Origin: JAMXLO01 sp963819855
GTDB lineage: Bacteria > Pseudomonadota > Alphaproteobacteria > Acetobacterales > Acetobacteraceae
Reading direction: 5' to 3'
Length of the DNA stretch: 64,000 bases
Assembly: GCA_963819855.1 (NCBI GenBank)
Contig: CAWFYC010000002.1
Location: forward strand, 1-64,000
This document shows positions 25,403 to 37,881 of the stretch, one piece after another; positions within the stretch are counted from its first letter, which is position 1; every line of letters starts with the position of its first letter. The position numbers were made by a program, and so were the translations under genes. The notes under the pieces are model-generated. The model was not told where the DNA came from, ran no database searches, and saw only the letters and a program-made list of their open reading frames with translations.

Positions 25403-26286
25403 ACAATCACGAGGTGACCGAGGACGAAGTCGCCGCCGCGCGGCGTTGGTTCGCCGAGGAATTGCGGCATGTGGCGCGCGTGCGATCGCCAGCGGTCGTG
25501 CATGCGTTCGCGACCGTGCCGCGCGAGCACTTCTCCGGACCGGGCCCGTGGCGTGTGCTGAGTCCGTTCTACTTGCAGGGCTATTGGTCGACCGAGGACG
25601 CCGATCCGCGTCACCTCTACCATGACGTACTGATCGCGATCGATGAGGCGCGCAAGCTCAACAACGGCCAGCCGAGCCTGTGGGCGTTCCTGTATGACCA
25701 GCTCGGTCTTGCGGCGGGCGAACACGTCGTGCACGTCGGCATCGGCACAGGCTATTACAGCGCGATCCTGGCGGACATCGTCGGTCGCGACGGCGTGGTC
25801 ACCGCGGTCGAGATCGATGCAGCGCTCGCCGAACGGGCGCGGACAAATCTGGCACACGCCTGGCCGCAGGCCAACGTCGTTACCGCGGATGGCTTCGCGT
25901 TCCGTCCGGAACGGCCGGTCGATGCCATCATCGTCAATGCCGGTGTGACGCATCTGTCGCTCGCGTGGCTCGACGCGCTGGCCGAGGACAACGGCCGGCT
26001 GCTGGTGCCGTTGACGGAAGCGGACCGGGCCGGCGTGTTCGTCCTGATCGCGCGCCTACAGGGTGAGCGTCAGCGCTATGCCGCGCGTTATGTCTGCCGG
26101 GTCGGCATCATCGACTGCGTCGGCGGGCGCGATGTCGAGGCCGAGGCCAGGCTGGTCGCGGCGCTGCGAAAGTCGCGCTTCCCTGCGCCCATCCAATCGC
26201 TGCGGCGTGCCCCGGACGAACCGGACGAAACCTGCTGGCTGGCCGGCGACGGCTGGTGGCTGTCGACGGCTCCACCGGAAGCGTGA
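25399..26286 (+). CDS. Protein-L-isoaspartate methyltransferase-like protein
   Basis: This 295-aa SAM-dependent methyltransferase is of the PCMT fold. The N-terminal helix EDEVAAARRWFAEELRHV leads to VPREHFSGPGPW. SAM motif I is HVGIGTGYYSAILADIVG, the acidic ribose-binding residue lies in VTAVEIDAALAERA, and DGFAFRPERPVDAIIVNAG (in pieces) is motif II. The usual PCMT Ser/Thr substrate motif before motif I is not obvious, so protein repair activity is uncertain. It starts with GTG overlapping the upstream TGA. DUF1272 follows after 9 bases. Confidence 0.82.
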   Translation: MNNHEVTEDEVAAARRWFAEELRHVARVRSPAVVHAFATVPREHFSGPGPWRVLSPFYLQGYWSTEDADPRHLYHDVLIAIDEARKLNNGQPSLWAFLYDQLGLAAGEHVVHVGIGTGYYSAILADIVGRDGVVTAVEIDAALAERARTNLAHAWPQANVVTADGFAFRPERPVDAIIVNAGVTHLSLAWLDALAEDNGRLLVPLTEADRAGVFVLIARLQGERQRYAARYVCRVGIIDCVGGRDVEAEARLVAALRKSRFPAPIQSLRRAPDEPDETCWLAGDGWWLSTAPPEA

Positions 26287-26295
26287 GGATAGACC

Positions 26296-26604
26296 ATGCT
26301 GCAACTGAGGCCGAACTGCGAATACTGCGACAAGGACCTACCGCCGAGTGCGACGGACGCACGTATCTGCAGCTACGAGTGCACGTTCTGCGCCCACTGC
26401 GTTGAGGCAGTATTATTCAACGTCTGCCCGAACTGCGGCGGCGGTTTCGTGCCAAGGCCAATTCGACCGGCGACCGAACGCCGTCCCGGTGTGAGTCTCG
26501 TCGGTCATCCTGCCTCGACGCAACGCGTTCACCTGAAATGGGATCGCGCAGAGCTGCCGGAGTTTGTCGGGACGGTGCGCGATATCACGCCGGAGCAACG
26601 CTAG
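26296..26604 (+). CDS. DUF1272 zinc-ribbon protein
   Basis: This 102-aa protein has a Cys-rich N-terminal half: NCEYCDKDLP, then ICSYECTFCAHCVE and VCPNCGGG. These give paired CxxC knuckles typical of DUF1272 and predict bound zinc. The C-terminal 45 residues are polar and unstructured-looking. It is the last gene of a three-gene run with the kinase-like and PCMT-like genes. A mobile palindromic element starts 3 bases after its TAG stop. Its biochemical role is unknown. Confidence 0.87.
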   Translation: MLQLRPNCEYCDKDLPPSATDARICSYECTFCAHCVEAVLFNVCPNCGGGFVPRPIRPATERRPGVSLVGHPASTQRVHLKWDRAELPEFVGTVRDITPEQR

Positions 26605-26606
26605 GG

Positions 26607-26770
26607 TAGAGCATATTTGGCCTGACCGGAAACCTCATGCGATCACTTGGCTCGATGGGTTTCGCTGCGCTCTACCCATCCTACGAATTGGCGCGCACGT
26701 ACTGCCGTAGGATGGGTAGAGCGCAGCGAAACCCATCGTTCCGTAGCGATTCCACTTTGCCTGAAACCTA
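26607..26770. repeat. TA-flanked palindromic element (MITE-like), copy B, inverted orientation
   Basis: This is a complete 164-bp copy in the opposite orientation to A, C and D. The core is a perfect inverted repeat with 32-bp arms at 26654-26685 and 26706-26737 and a 20-base loop. Terminal segments TAGAGCATATTTGG and (reverse) TAGGTTTCAGGCAAAG are imperfect inverted repeats bounded by TA. An IS630 element lies 2 bases beyond its right TA. Confidence 0.85.
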
Positions 26771-26787
26771 CTAGTGCTCTGAGTCGC

Positions 26788-27938
26788 TCATATTGCCGGG
26801 TATAGGCGTTTCAGCTTGATGCGAGCATCGGCAGTGGTGAATTGCCAGTCTGCCTTGGTGTGGTTTTTGTTGCGGTATTCCTGCCAGGCGTCGACATCCT
26901 CGATCAATGCCTGCTTGTTGGAGATCCGCCGGTCGAGGCACTGGCGTGACAGGACGCTGAGTTCGGCTTCGGCCATATCCAGCCAACTACCGTGCTTGGG
27001 TGTATAGTGCCATTCGAACCGCTCGACGAGACGGCGCGCCTCGGCGGCGGGGAAGGCCGCGTAGAGCGAGGCCGGCGTGTGCGTGCTGAGATTGTCCTGC
27101 ACCAGCACGATCTTGCTCGCGCCGGGGAAGTGTCTGTCCGCCAATGCCTTGAGGACCTGCGCGTAATCGAGCGCGGCGTGGCGGTCGGTCACTTCGACAT
27201 GCCGCCATCCCTCCAGCGGAGCGAACAACATGAACAGATTGGTGGTGCCATTGCGCTCATACTCGTAGTCATGACGGGCGGGCTGACCTGGTTTTGCCGG
27301 GACCGGCACGCGCGTTTCCTTGATGAGCTGTTTCGTCGTCTCGTCCAGGCAGACGACGGGGCGGTCCGGATCATGCGGCCTCAGATAGACCTCCAAGACG
27401 TCCTCCATGCTGGCTACAAAGCGGGCGTTGGCCTCCGGCGGGATGACCCATTGCTTCTGGAGGTGAGGCTTGAGAGTGTTTTTTTGAGCGTCCGTCCGAT
27501 TGTGTTGTCGCTGGCGCGATCGACAATGTTCAACTGTACCACCGCGGTTTCCAGCAGCGTCAGCGTCCATCGCTTGCGTCCTTTCGGCGGCGCAGAGCAG
27601 GCGAGCGCAATCAACTTCGCCTCGGCGGTGCCGTCGAAGATGCGCTTTCTGGCGGAGTTGGGGGAGTGCTTGCGGCTCAGGGCTGCATCAAGGCCTTCTT
27701 CCACCAACTTCTGGCGCGTGCGGGCGATGGTATCGATGCTGGTGTCCAGTGCCTCGGCGATCTGGCTGTCGCTCCAGGCAACGCCCGCCTCCGAGGCATC
27801 GGCTTTCAGCAGGATGCGTGCCTTCAGCACCTGCCGTGCGGGACCTGTGCCCTTTTGTATCAGCGCATTCAGCCGTTCGCGTTCGTCAGCGCTGAGCGTT
27901 ACGATGTATCTCTTTACGGTAGGTTGTTTCGCGATCAC
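26788..27938 (-). CDS. IS630-family transposase made by -1 frameshifting
   Basis: The first frame (GTG at 27938, with GGAG upstream) encodes helix-turn-helix domains (ERERLNALIQKG, SDSQIAEALDTSIDTIARTRQ in pieces) and ends at 27414. The second frame carries the DDE catalytic domain to 26788: Asp in VVCLDETTKQL, Asp in LVQDNLSTHTP and Glu in DMAEAELSVLSRQ. The frames join at CTC AAA AAA ACA (27479-27485 on the plus strand), where slippage back one base gives AAC ACT CTC AAG. The fused product of about 380 residues has the standard order of the family. I list it as one gene. Confidence 0.88.
27479..27485 (-). promoter_or_regulatory. A7 slippery site for -1 frameshifting in IS630
   Basis: Seven A residues on the coding strand, read as AAA AAA A. 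A -1 slip joins the helix-turn-helix frame to the DDE frame without loss of family sequence on either side. Confidence 0.75.
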
Positions 27939-28079
27939 GACGCATCTCCGGGCTACCGGAGATATCGATTCAGAGACTGGCCGCAAAATCAACGACGCAG
28001 AGCACTAGATCGCGGGACAGTCCTCTCGCCTTCGCGACCCTGGCGAGTCACAGTTGCCACCGCCCAGGAGGATCCCACC

Positions 28080-29189
28080 ATGCACGCGATCCGCATCGAC
28101 CGCAGCAAGCCGCTCTGTGACGAACCGAACTGCGGCCATAACCGCTACCACCCCGACATCGCCCCCGCCGCCGAGATCGGCGAAGGCGAGGAAATCGCGC
28201 TGGAAACCCGCGACGCACTCGACGGCCAGATCACTCCGGCCACTACGGTTGCCGACTTCGCCTCGCTCGATGCCGGAGCGGTGCATCCGCTCACCGGTCC
28301 GGTGTTCGTCAAGGGCGCGCAGCCGGGCGACATGCTGGAGATCGAGTTCACCGACATCATCCCGCAACCCACCGCGTTCAGTGCGATCATGCCCGGCCTG
28401 GGCTTCCTGCGCGACGTGATGACCGAACCGTTCCTGGTGCACTGGGAACTCAAGGACAACTGGGCCACGTCCGCGCAGCTTCCCGGCCTGCGCATCCCCG
28501 GTGCGCCGTTCATGGGCGTCTCGGCCGTGGCGCCCACCGCTGAGCAGCTGGCCGCCTGGACGGCGCGAGAGCAGCGGGTGATCGACGGCGGCGGCTTTGC
28601 GCTGCCGCCGGACGCCGCCGGCGCGGTGCCCGCCGGCCCTTGCGGTCTGACCGGCCTGCGCACGCTGCCGCCGCGCGAGAACGGCGGCAATTTCGACGTG
28701 AAGCAGCTCACCAAGGGCGCGAAGCTGTATCTGCCGGTGTTCAAGGAAGGTGCGCTGTTCTCCACCGGCGACGGCCATTTCGCCCAGGGGGACGGCGAAG
28801 TCTGTGTCACCGCGGTCGAGATGGGCGCCACCGCCGTGGTACGCTTCAAGGTGCACAAGGGCTTGGCAACCCGGCGCAAGTTCGTATCCCCGGTGTTTTC
28901 GCGGACCAGCTACTTCGCCGATCCCCGCTTCGCTGCGCCGGAACGGTTCCTCGGCGTCATGGGCATGCCGATCAACGCCGCCGGCGAGATCGAGGCGGAG
29001 AACCTCACGCTCGCCTGCCGCAACGCGGTGCTGAACATGATGGAGCTGTTGCAGGAGCGCGGCTTCAGCCGCCAGCAGGCCTACGTGATCTGCAGCGTCG
29101 CGGTTGATCTGCGCGTCTCGAACGTGGTCGATGTGCCGAACTACGTGGTGTCGGCGCTGCTGCCTGAGGCGATCTTCGGCGGCGATTAG
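28080..29189 (+). CDS. Acetamidase/formamidase family amidohydrolase
   Basis: This 369-aa cytoplasmic enzyme of the FmdA/AmdA family hydrolyses formamide or acetamide to ammonia and acid. Family features are the opening VHPLTGPVFVKGAQPGDMLEIEF (in pieces), PRENGGNFDVKQLTKGAKLYLPV in pieces (the PRxxGGNxD motif), and STGDGHFAQGDGEVCVTAVE (the metal-site GDxHxxQGDGE). The ATG at 28080 follows AGGAGGATC. It stands alone, 74 bases after the IS630 element, with no urea/amide transporter nearby. Short-chain amide use fits the nitrogen-related genes of the window but is inferred. Confidence 0.92.
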   Translation: MHAIRIDRSKPLCDEPNCGHNRYHPDIAPAAEIGEGEEIALETRDALDGQITPATTVADFASLDAGAVHPLTGPVFVKGAQPGDMLEIEFTDIIPQPTAFSAIMPGLGFLRDVMTEPFLVHWELKDNWATSAQLPGLRIPGAPFMGVSAVAPTAEQLAAWTAREQRVIDGGGFALPPDAAGAVPAGPCGLTGLRTLPPRENGGNFDVKQLTKGAKLYLPVFKEGALFSTGDGHFAQGDGEVCVTAVEMGATAVVRFKVHKGLATRRKFVSPVFSRTSYFADPRFAAPERFLGVMGMPINAAGEIEAENLTLACRNAVLNMMELLQERGFSRQQAYVICSVAVDLRVSNVVDVPNYVVSALLPEAIFGGD

Positions 29190-29287
29190 CATGACTTGCG
29201 CTCATGCGACGGCTGATAAACTATCCTTTGTAAGGCCGGCCGTAGAGACACACCTTGCCGTTACTTCCTATACCAGGAGCAACGGCA

Positions 29288-29533
29288 ATGTCCGCGACTT
29301 CCCATCCTTTCCTGACAAATTCTCAAGTGATCGGGGTACACCGTTCGGCCGGCGGGCGCCCGCGTCCGCTGGCACGGTTCGCCGCGACGCTGCGGCTCTG
29401 GCGCAATCGCATCCGTGAGCGGCGGGTGCTGGCCAACCTCACCCAGCAGGAGCTGGCGGACTTTGGCGCGACGTCGGCCGATGTGTATCGCGAACTCGCC
29501 ACGCCGTTCTGGCGTGCGCAGCCACCGTGCTGA
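29288..29533 (+). CDS. DUF1127 small protein
   Basis: This 81-aa protein ends in the DUF1127 motif: WRNRIRERRVLANLTQQELADFGATSADVYRELATPFW (in pieces), in which RERRxLxxLxxxELxDIG is the family signature. Alphaproteobacterial DUF1127 proteins are small Arg-rich regulators linked to phosphate or carbon control and to sRNA action. The ATG at 29288 follows AGGAGC. The longer upstream frame is unlikely. There is no operon partner. Confidence 0.82.
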   Translation: MSATSHPFLTNSQVIGVHRSAGGRPRPLARFAATLRLWRNRIRERRVLANLTQQELADFGATSADVYRELATPFWRAQPPC

Positions 29534-29585
29534 GGTCCCGGAGGAGGAGCAAGCGACTTTCACCACGCCTGACGCGGCGGCGGGT

Positions 29586-30218
29586 TCACTGCCCGCCGCC
29601 CATCCCCTTGCCGATCATCGCCAGCACCTCGCGCCGTGTCGTGGGATCGTCGCGGAACGCTCCGAGCATGCGGCTGGTCACCATGGTCACGCCGGGCTTG
29701 TAGACGCCGCGGGTAGTCATGCATTGATGCGCAGCCTCGATCACCACCGCGACGCCACGCGGTTCCAGCACCTGCTGGATCGTGTTGGCGACCTGCGCGG
29801 TGAGCTTCTCCTGGATCTGGAGCCGCCGCGCATAGGCGTCCACCACGCGCGCCAGCTTGCTGATCCCGACCACCCTGCGATGCGGCAGGTAGGCAACATG
29901 GGCGTGGCCGATGATCGGCACCATGTGGTGTTCGCAGTGGCTCTCCAGGCGGATGTCGCGCAACAGCACGATCTCGTCGTAGCCGTCGGTCTCCTCGAAG
30001 GTGCGCTCCAGCAGCGCGACCGGATCGATGGCGTAGCCGGCGAAGAACTCCTCGTAGGCGCGGGCGACCCGAGCGGGGGTATCGACCAGCCCTTCGCGCG
30101 TCGGGTCGTCGCCGGCCCAGCGCAGCAGGGTGCGAATGGCGGCTTCGGCCTCCTCGCGGGTCGGCCTGTCGGTCGAGGCTGCCGTCGCCTCGCGGGCAAC
30201 GGTCGTGACGATATTCAC
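29586..30218 (-). CDS. folE: GTP cyclohydrolase I
   Basis: This 210-aa cytoplasmic enzyme makes dihydroneopterin triphosphate from GTP, the first step to folate and tetrahydrobiopterin. Diagnostic parts are the zinc ligands in ESHCEHHMVPIIG and AAHQCMTTRGV, the GTP-binding VGISKLARVVDAYARRLQIQE (in pieces), and DTPARVARAYEEFF. The start is GTG at 30218, preceded by GGAGGA at ideal spacing; no ATG lies nearby in frame. The gene follows apaG on the same strand after 58 bases. Confidence 0.95.
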   Translation of the reverse strand: MNIVTTVAREATAASTDRPTREEAEAAIRTLLRWAGDDPTREGLVDTPARVARAYEEFFAGYAIDPVALLERTFEETDGYDEIVLLRDIRLESHCEHHMVPIIGHAHVAYLPHRRVVGISKLARVVDAYARRLQIQEKLTAQVANTIQQVLEPRGVAVVIEAAHQCMTTRGVYKPGVTMVTSRMLGAFRDDPTTRREVLAMIGKGMGGGQ

Positions 30219-30276
30219 TGCGCGCGTCCTCCGGATGTGGGTATGATCGATGTCGGGCAGACGGCCCGGCAGGAGG

Positions 30277-30681
30277 TTAATGCACCCTACTGCTCTGGTG
30301 CGGGCTGTCCAGACTGAACGCGGGAATGGCCACGTCGAAGTTCTCGCCGGACGATGGCAGCACCATGTGGTAGGCGCCGACCATGAATCCAGAGGGGGTG
30401 TCGAGCGGCGTGCCCGAGGTGTATTCGAAGCTTTCGCCCGGCTCGAGCAGTGGCTGCTCGCCGACGACGCCGGCGCCATGGACGTGCTGGGTACGGCCAC
30501 GTGCGTCCGTAATCTGCCAGGTGCGGCGGAGCAACTGCACCGGCTCGCGCCCGCGGTTCTCGATCTTGACGCGATAGGCCCAGACGAAGTGGCTTTCGTC
30601 CGGCTGTGACTGGTCCTCCAGGTAGAAGGAGCGCACTGAGACGCAGACATTGCGCGTGATCTTGGAATAGGCTTCCGGCAT
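30277..30681 (-). CDS. apaG: ApaG domain protein
   Basis: This 134-aa protein has the single immunoglobulin-like ApaG domain. Typical segments are VSVRSFYLEDQSQPDESHFVWAYRVKIEN (in pieces), QLLRRTWQITDARG, VVGEQPLLEPGESFEYTSGTPLDTPSG (in pieces) and GFMVGAYHMV. Bacterial ApaG has been tied to Co/Mg resistance and nucleotide (ApppA) metabolism, but the molecular role is not settled. The full-length ATG at 30681 is used. It lies upstream of folE in the same direction. Confidence 0.94.
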   Translation of the reverse strand: MPEAYSKITRNVCVSVRSFYLEDQSQPDESHFVWAYRVKIENRGREPVQLLRRTWQITDARGRTQHVHGAGVVGEQPLLEPGESFEYTSGTPLDTPSGFMVGAYHMVLPSSGENFDVAIPAFSLDSPHQSSRVH

Positions 30682-30855
30682 GGCGCGACCAGTTGGTTTG
30701 CTTCAGGAAGCGGGATTCAAGGCGCGCAAGGCAAGATTGTCCAGTGTGCCGCTCGCGCAGCCAAAATCACGATGGCCACGGCATTGGCTATTGGTTGAAC
30801 TGCAAGCCGAAAGCTGTCAGTGAGACCCCGTTTTGGATGGGATCAGGAGCTCACG

Positions 30856-31777
30856 ATGTTGGTGACAAGAGCGGTATTTGCCGCCGCGATTTGCGTTTGG
30901 GCGTTCCCGCTCCTGGCACGAACGCTCGAGGTGGGAAAGGACCAGGAATATAAGCTGCCGAGTGAGGCTGTGGCTGCCGCAAAGGACGGCGACACGATCG
31001 AGATATATCCTGGGCAGTACTTTGACTGCGCGATCGTGCGTCAAAACGACCTCACGATTCAAGGCAAGGGTCCAGGCGTTATCATGACTGACAAAACCTG
31101 CGGCGGAAAGGCGGTCCTTGTCACTACCGGCAACAATATCACGATCCGCAATCTCACCCTGCAACGGGCGCGCGTGCCGGACAAGAACGGCGCCGGCATT
31201 CGCGCGGAGGGCGGCAATCTGACGATCGAGAACAGCCGCTTCATCGACAATGAAGACGGCATTCTGGCCGCCAGCCACGCCGGGACGGAGATCCGCATCG
31301 TGGGCAGTGAGTTCATCGGCAATGGGAAATGCGATCCCAGTTGCGCGCACGCGATCTACGTCAACCACGTCGCGTTGTTGCATGTGGAGCGGTCAAAGTT
31401 CCTCGATACGCATGTCGGACATCATATCAAGTCCCGCGCTTTGCGCACCGAGGTCATCAACAGCGATTTGCAGGATGGCCCTGATGCGATCCTCCAGCTA
31501 CCTGATCGAGGTGCCGAACGGTGGAACGCTGATCGTCGAAGGGAATACGATGGAGAAAGGGCCGAAGACCGAGAATAATGGCAATGTCATCATGATCGGT
31601 GCGGAAGGCATTACCCAGCCAACCGACGAGCTGATCTTCAAGAACAACAAGTTCACCAACGACCAGAACCGGCCGACTACCTTCGTCCACAACATCACCG
31701 CGACGCGTGCCCAGCTGGTTGGCAATGTGTTCAAGGGTGAGGTACGTCCGCTGGAGGGTGATGGAACTGTGCGATAG
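30856..31777 (+). pseudogene. Exported right-handed beta-helix protein with a frame disruption
   Basis: The ATG at 30856 begins a signal peptide (LVTRAVFAAAICVWAFPLLA). Pectate-lyase-like beta-helix coils follow (DGDTIEIYPGQYFD, LTIQGKGPGVIM, ITIRNLTLQRARV, LTIENSRFIDNEDGIL). Near 31488-31494 the frame breaks: the first frame stops at 31578, while the +1 frame continues as SSYLIEVPNGGTLIVEGN, then KFTNDQNRPTTFVHN to the stop at 31777. One extra C in GATCCTCC explains this. Repaired, the product would be about 306 residues and periplasmic, probably carbohydrate-related. Confidence 0.72.
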
Positions 31778-31811
31778 TCGAGCGTCCGGGCGACCACGCA
31801 CCATCGGCAGG

Positions 31812-32108
31812 TCAGCCTTGCTGGCGCATTCGACGAGGCCGCCGATCCGGCCTGCTCGGTAGGCGGCGATTGCGCCCGTTACGTCGAACCGCCTGCGGAC
31901 GAGACCTGGTTGCCCGCCGCCTGCGCTTTCGGGTTACTAACAATCCGGTCGCGAGGATTGCGCCACACGCGAGCGCCACGGCAATGATCAGACCATGTCC
32001 GGTGCTTCGCATTACGGCCGTTGCCGCAATCTGCAGCAACGCTCCGGTATCGACGATCAGTGCGCCGGCAAAGACAACGGCGGCCACAATCAGTGTTATG
32101 CTGCGCAT
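31812..32108 (-). CDS. Possible small membrane protein
   Basis: This 98-aa reading frame has two clear hydrophobic segments (LIVAAVVFAGALIVDTGALL and GLIIAVALACGAILATGLLV). A strongly basic, low-complexity tail follows (RKRRRRATRSR). The N-terminal 60 residues look like a real two-helix membrane protein; the tail could be read-through of non-coding GC-rich DNA. No homologous family is recognised. It lies between the helicase 3' end and the beta-helix gene. Confidence 0.35.
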   Translation of the reverse strand: MRSITLIVAAVVFAGALIVDTGALLQIAATAVMRSTGHGLIIAVALACGAILATGLLVTRKRRRRATRSRPQAVRRNGRNRRLPSRPDRRPRRMRQQG

Positions 32109-32168
32109 GGGAGTCAGGCGGCTGAGCCATTAGGCCGCCAGCCCTTGCGTGCACTGGCAACCGTCATC

Positions 32169-36491
<4,323 letters not shown>

Positions 36492-36579
36492 GGACAGTGC
36501 TATGGATCGTTTGCGGCGCCGCGGCTGGTCGCTATGCATGCCTGAACACAGATCGTGGCGGCAATCGCATCTTTCCAGG

Positions 36580-37881
36580 TCAGATATCGAGCGTCGTGTC
36601 GCGTTCCCACTGGGTCAGATGTCGCGAATAGTCGTCCCACTGGCTTTGCTTCAACCGGATATAGGCATGGGTGAATGCCTCGCCGAACGCGCTGTTGAGG
36701 GCCTCCGACGCCTGAAGTGCGCGCAAGGCGTCGAGCAGGTTGAGCGGGAGTCGCGGCAGGTCGCGAGCCAGGTGGCCGTCGGCGTACATGTTGAGGTCGG
36801 TCCGTTGGCCGGGGTCGCGCGCCGTGGCCACCCCGTCCAGGCCAGCCGCCAGGATCGCCGCCTGCAACAGGTAAGGATTGACCGCACCGTCGGCCAGCCG
36901 CAGTTCGAAGCGTCCGGCGTCGGGAATTCTGATCATGTGGGTGCGATTGTCGCCGGAGTAGCTGACTGCATTCGGCGACCACGTGGCGCCCGACAGCGTT
37001 CGCTGGGCGTTGATGCGCTTGTACGAATTCACCACCGGATTGAGCAGCGCGCACAGCGCCTGCGCGTGTTGCATGACGCCGCCGATGAAGTGGTAGCCGA
37101 CGGACGACAGGCCGAGGGAACCGGTGTCATCGGCGAACAGGTTGCGCTCGTCTCGCCATAGCGAGACATGGGCGTGACAGCCGGAACCGGTCAATTGCGG
37201 AAACGGCTTCGGCATGAACGTCGCGCGCAGCCCGTGCTTTTCGGCTATCGACTTGACCATGAACTTGAAGAAGACGTGACGATCCGCGGTGACCAGCGCG
37301 TCATCATACTCCCAGTTCATTTCGAACTGACCGTTCGCGTCCTCGTGGTCGTTTTGATAAGGCATCCAGCCGAGCGCCAGCATGGCGTCGCAGATTTCGG
37401 CGATGATATCGTAACGGCGCATCAGCGCGGACTGATCGTAACACGGCTTGTCGGCACGGTCGCTCGGATCGGCGACCGCGCTGCCATCCTGAGTGATCAG
37501 GAAATACTCGCATTCGACGCCGCTCTTCATGCGATAGCCGGACTCGGCTGCCTGTCCGATCACGCGCCGCAGCAGATTGCGCGGCCCCTGCTCGAGCAGC
37601 TTCCCTCGCATCGTCAGATCCGCGGCGAGCCAACCGACCTCGGGCTGCCAGGGCAATTGTATCAGGCTTGACGCATCCGGCATGGCGAGCATGTCGGGAT
37701 CGGAGGGCGCCAGATCGAAATGTGCGGCGAAGCCGGCGAAGCCGGCACCGTTCTTCTGCATGATGGCAATCGCCGTCGCCGGCACGAGTTTCGCCCGCAA
37801 ATGACCCAGCAGGTCGACGAATGAGATCAGGAAATACCGGATGCCGCGTTCGCGCGCGATGTCGGCAAGATCGATCATCAT
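36580..37881 (-). CDS. glnT: Type III glutamine synthetase / gamma-glutamylmethylamide synthetase-like
   Basis: This 433-aa ATP-dependent ligase is of the glutamine-synthetase fold. The catalytic region has SGVECEYFLI, NDHEDANGQFEMNWEYDDAL (in pieces), GSGCHAHVSLW, and the Arg-rich NRTHMIRIPDAGRFELRLADGAVNPYL (in pieces). Length and motifs fit GlnT/GmaS, which couple Glu to ammonia or methylamine. It is the last gene after glxB-glxC-glxD. The same gene set occurs as mgsABC-gmaS in the N-methylglutamate pathway, so methylamine is a possible substrate. The ATG at 37881 overlaps the glxD stop (ATGA). Confidence 0.88.
   Translation of the reverse strand: MMIDLADIARERGIRYFLISFVDLLGHLRAKLVPATAIAIMQKNGAGFAGFAAHFDLAPSDPDMLAMPDASSLIQLPWQPEVGWLAADLTMRGKLLEQGPRNLLRRVIGQAAESGYRMKSGVECEYFLITQDGSAVADPSDRADKPCYDQSALMRRYDIIAEICDAMLALGWMPYQNDHEDANGQFEMNWEYDDALVTADRHVFFKFMVKSIAEKHGLRATFMPKPFPQLTGSGCHAHVSLWRDERNLFADDTGSLGLSSVGYHFIGGVMQHAQALCALLNPVVNSYKRINAQRTLSGATWSPNAVSYSGDNRTHMIRIPDAGRFELRLADGAVNPYLLQAAILAAGLDGVATARDPGQRTDLNMYADGHLARDLPRLPLNLLDALRALQASEALNSAFGEAFTHAYIRLKQSQWDDYSRHLTQWERDTTLDI

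Larger units (their letters stand above)
26774..28005 (-). mobile_element. IS630-family insertion sequence, 1232 bp
   Basis: The terminal inverted repeats read GTGCTCTGAGTCGCT at 26774 and, inverted, GTGCTCTGCGTCGTT ending at 28005. TA dinucleotides at 26772-26773 and 28006-28007 are the target duplication expected for IS630/Tc1-type elements. It carries one transposase in two overlapping frames joined by an A7 slippage site. All parts look intact, suggesting recent insertion. Confidence 0.9.
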
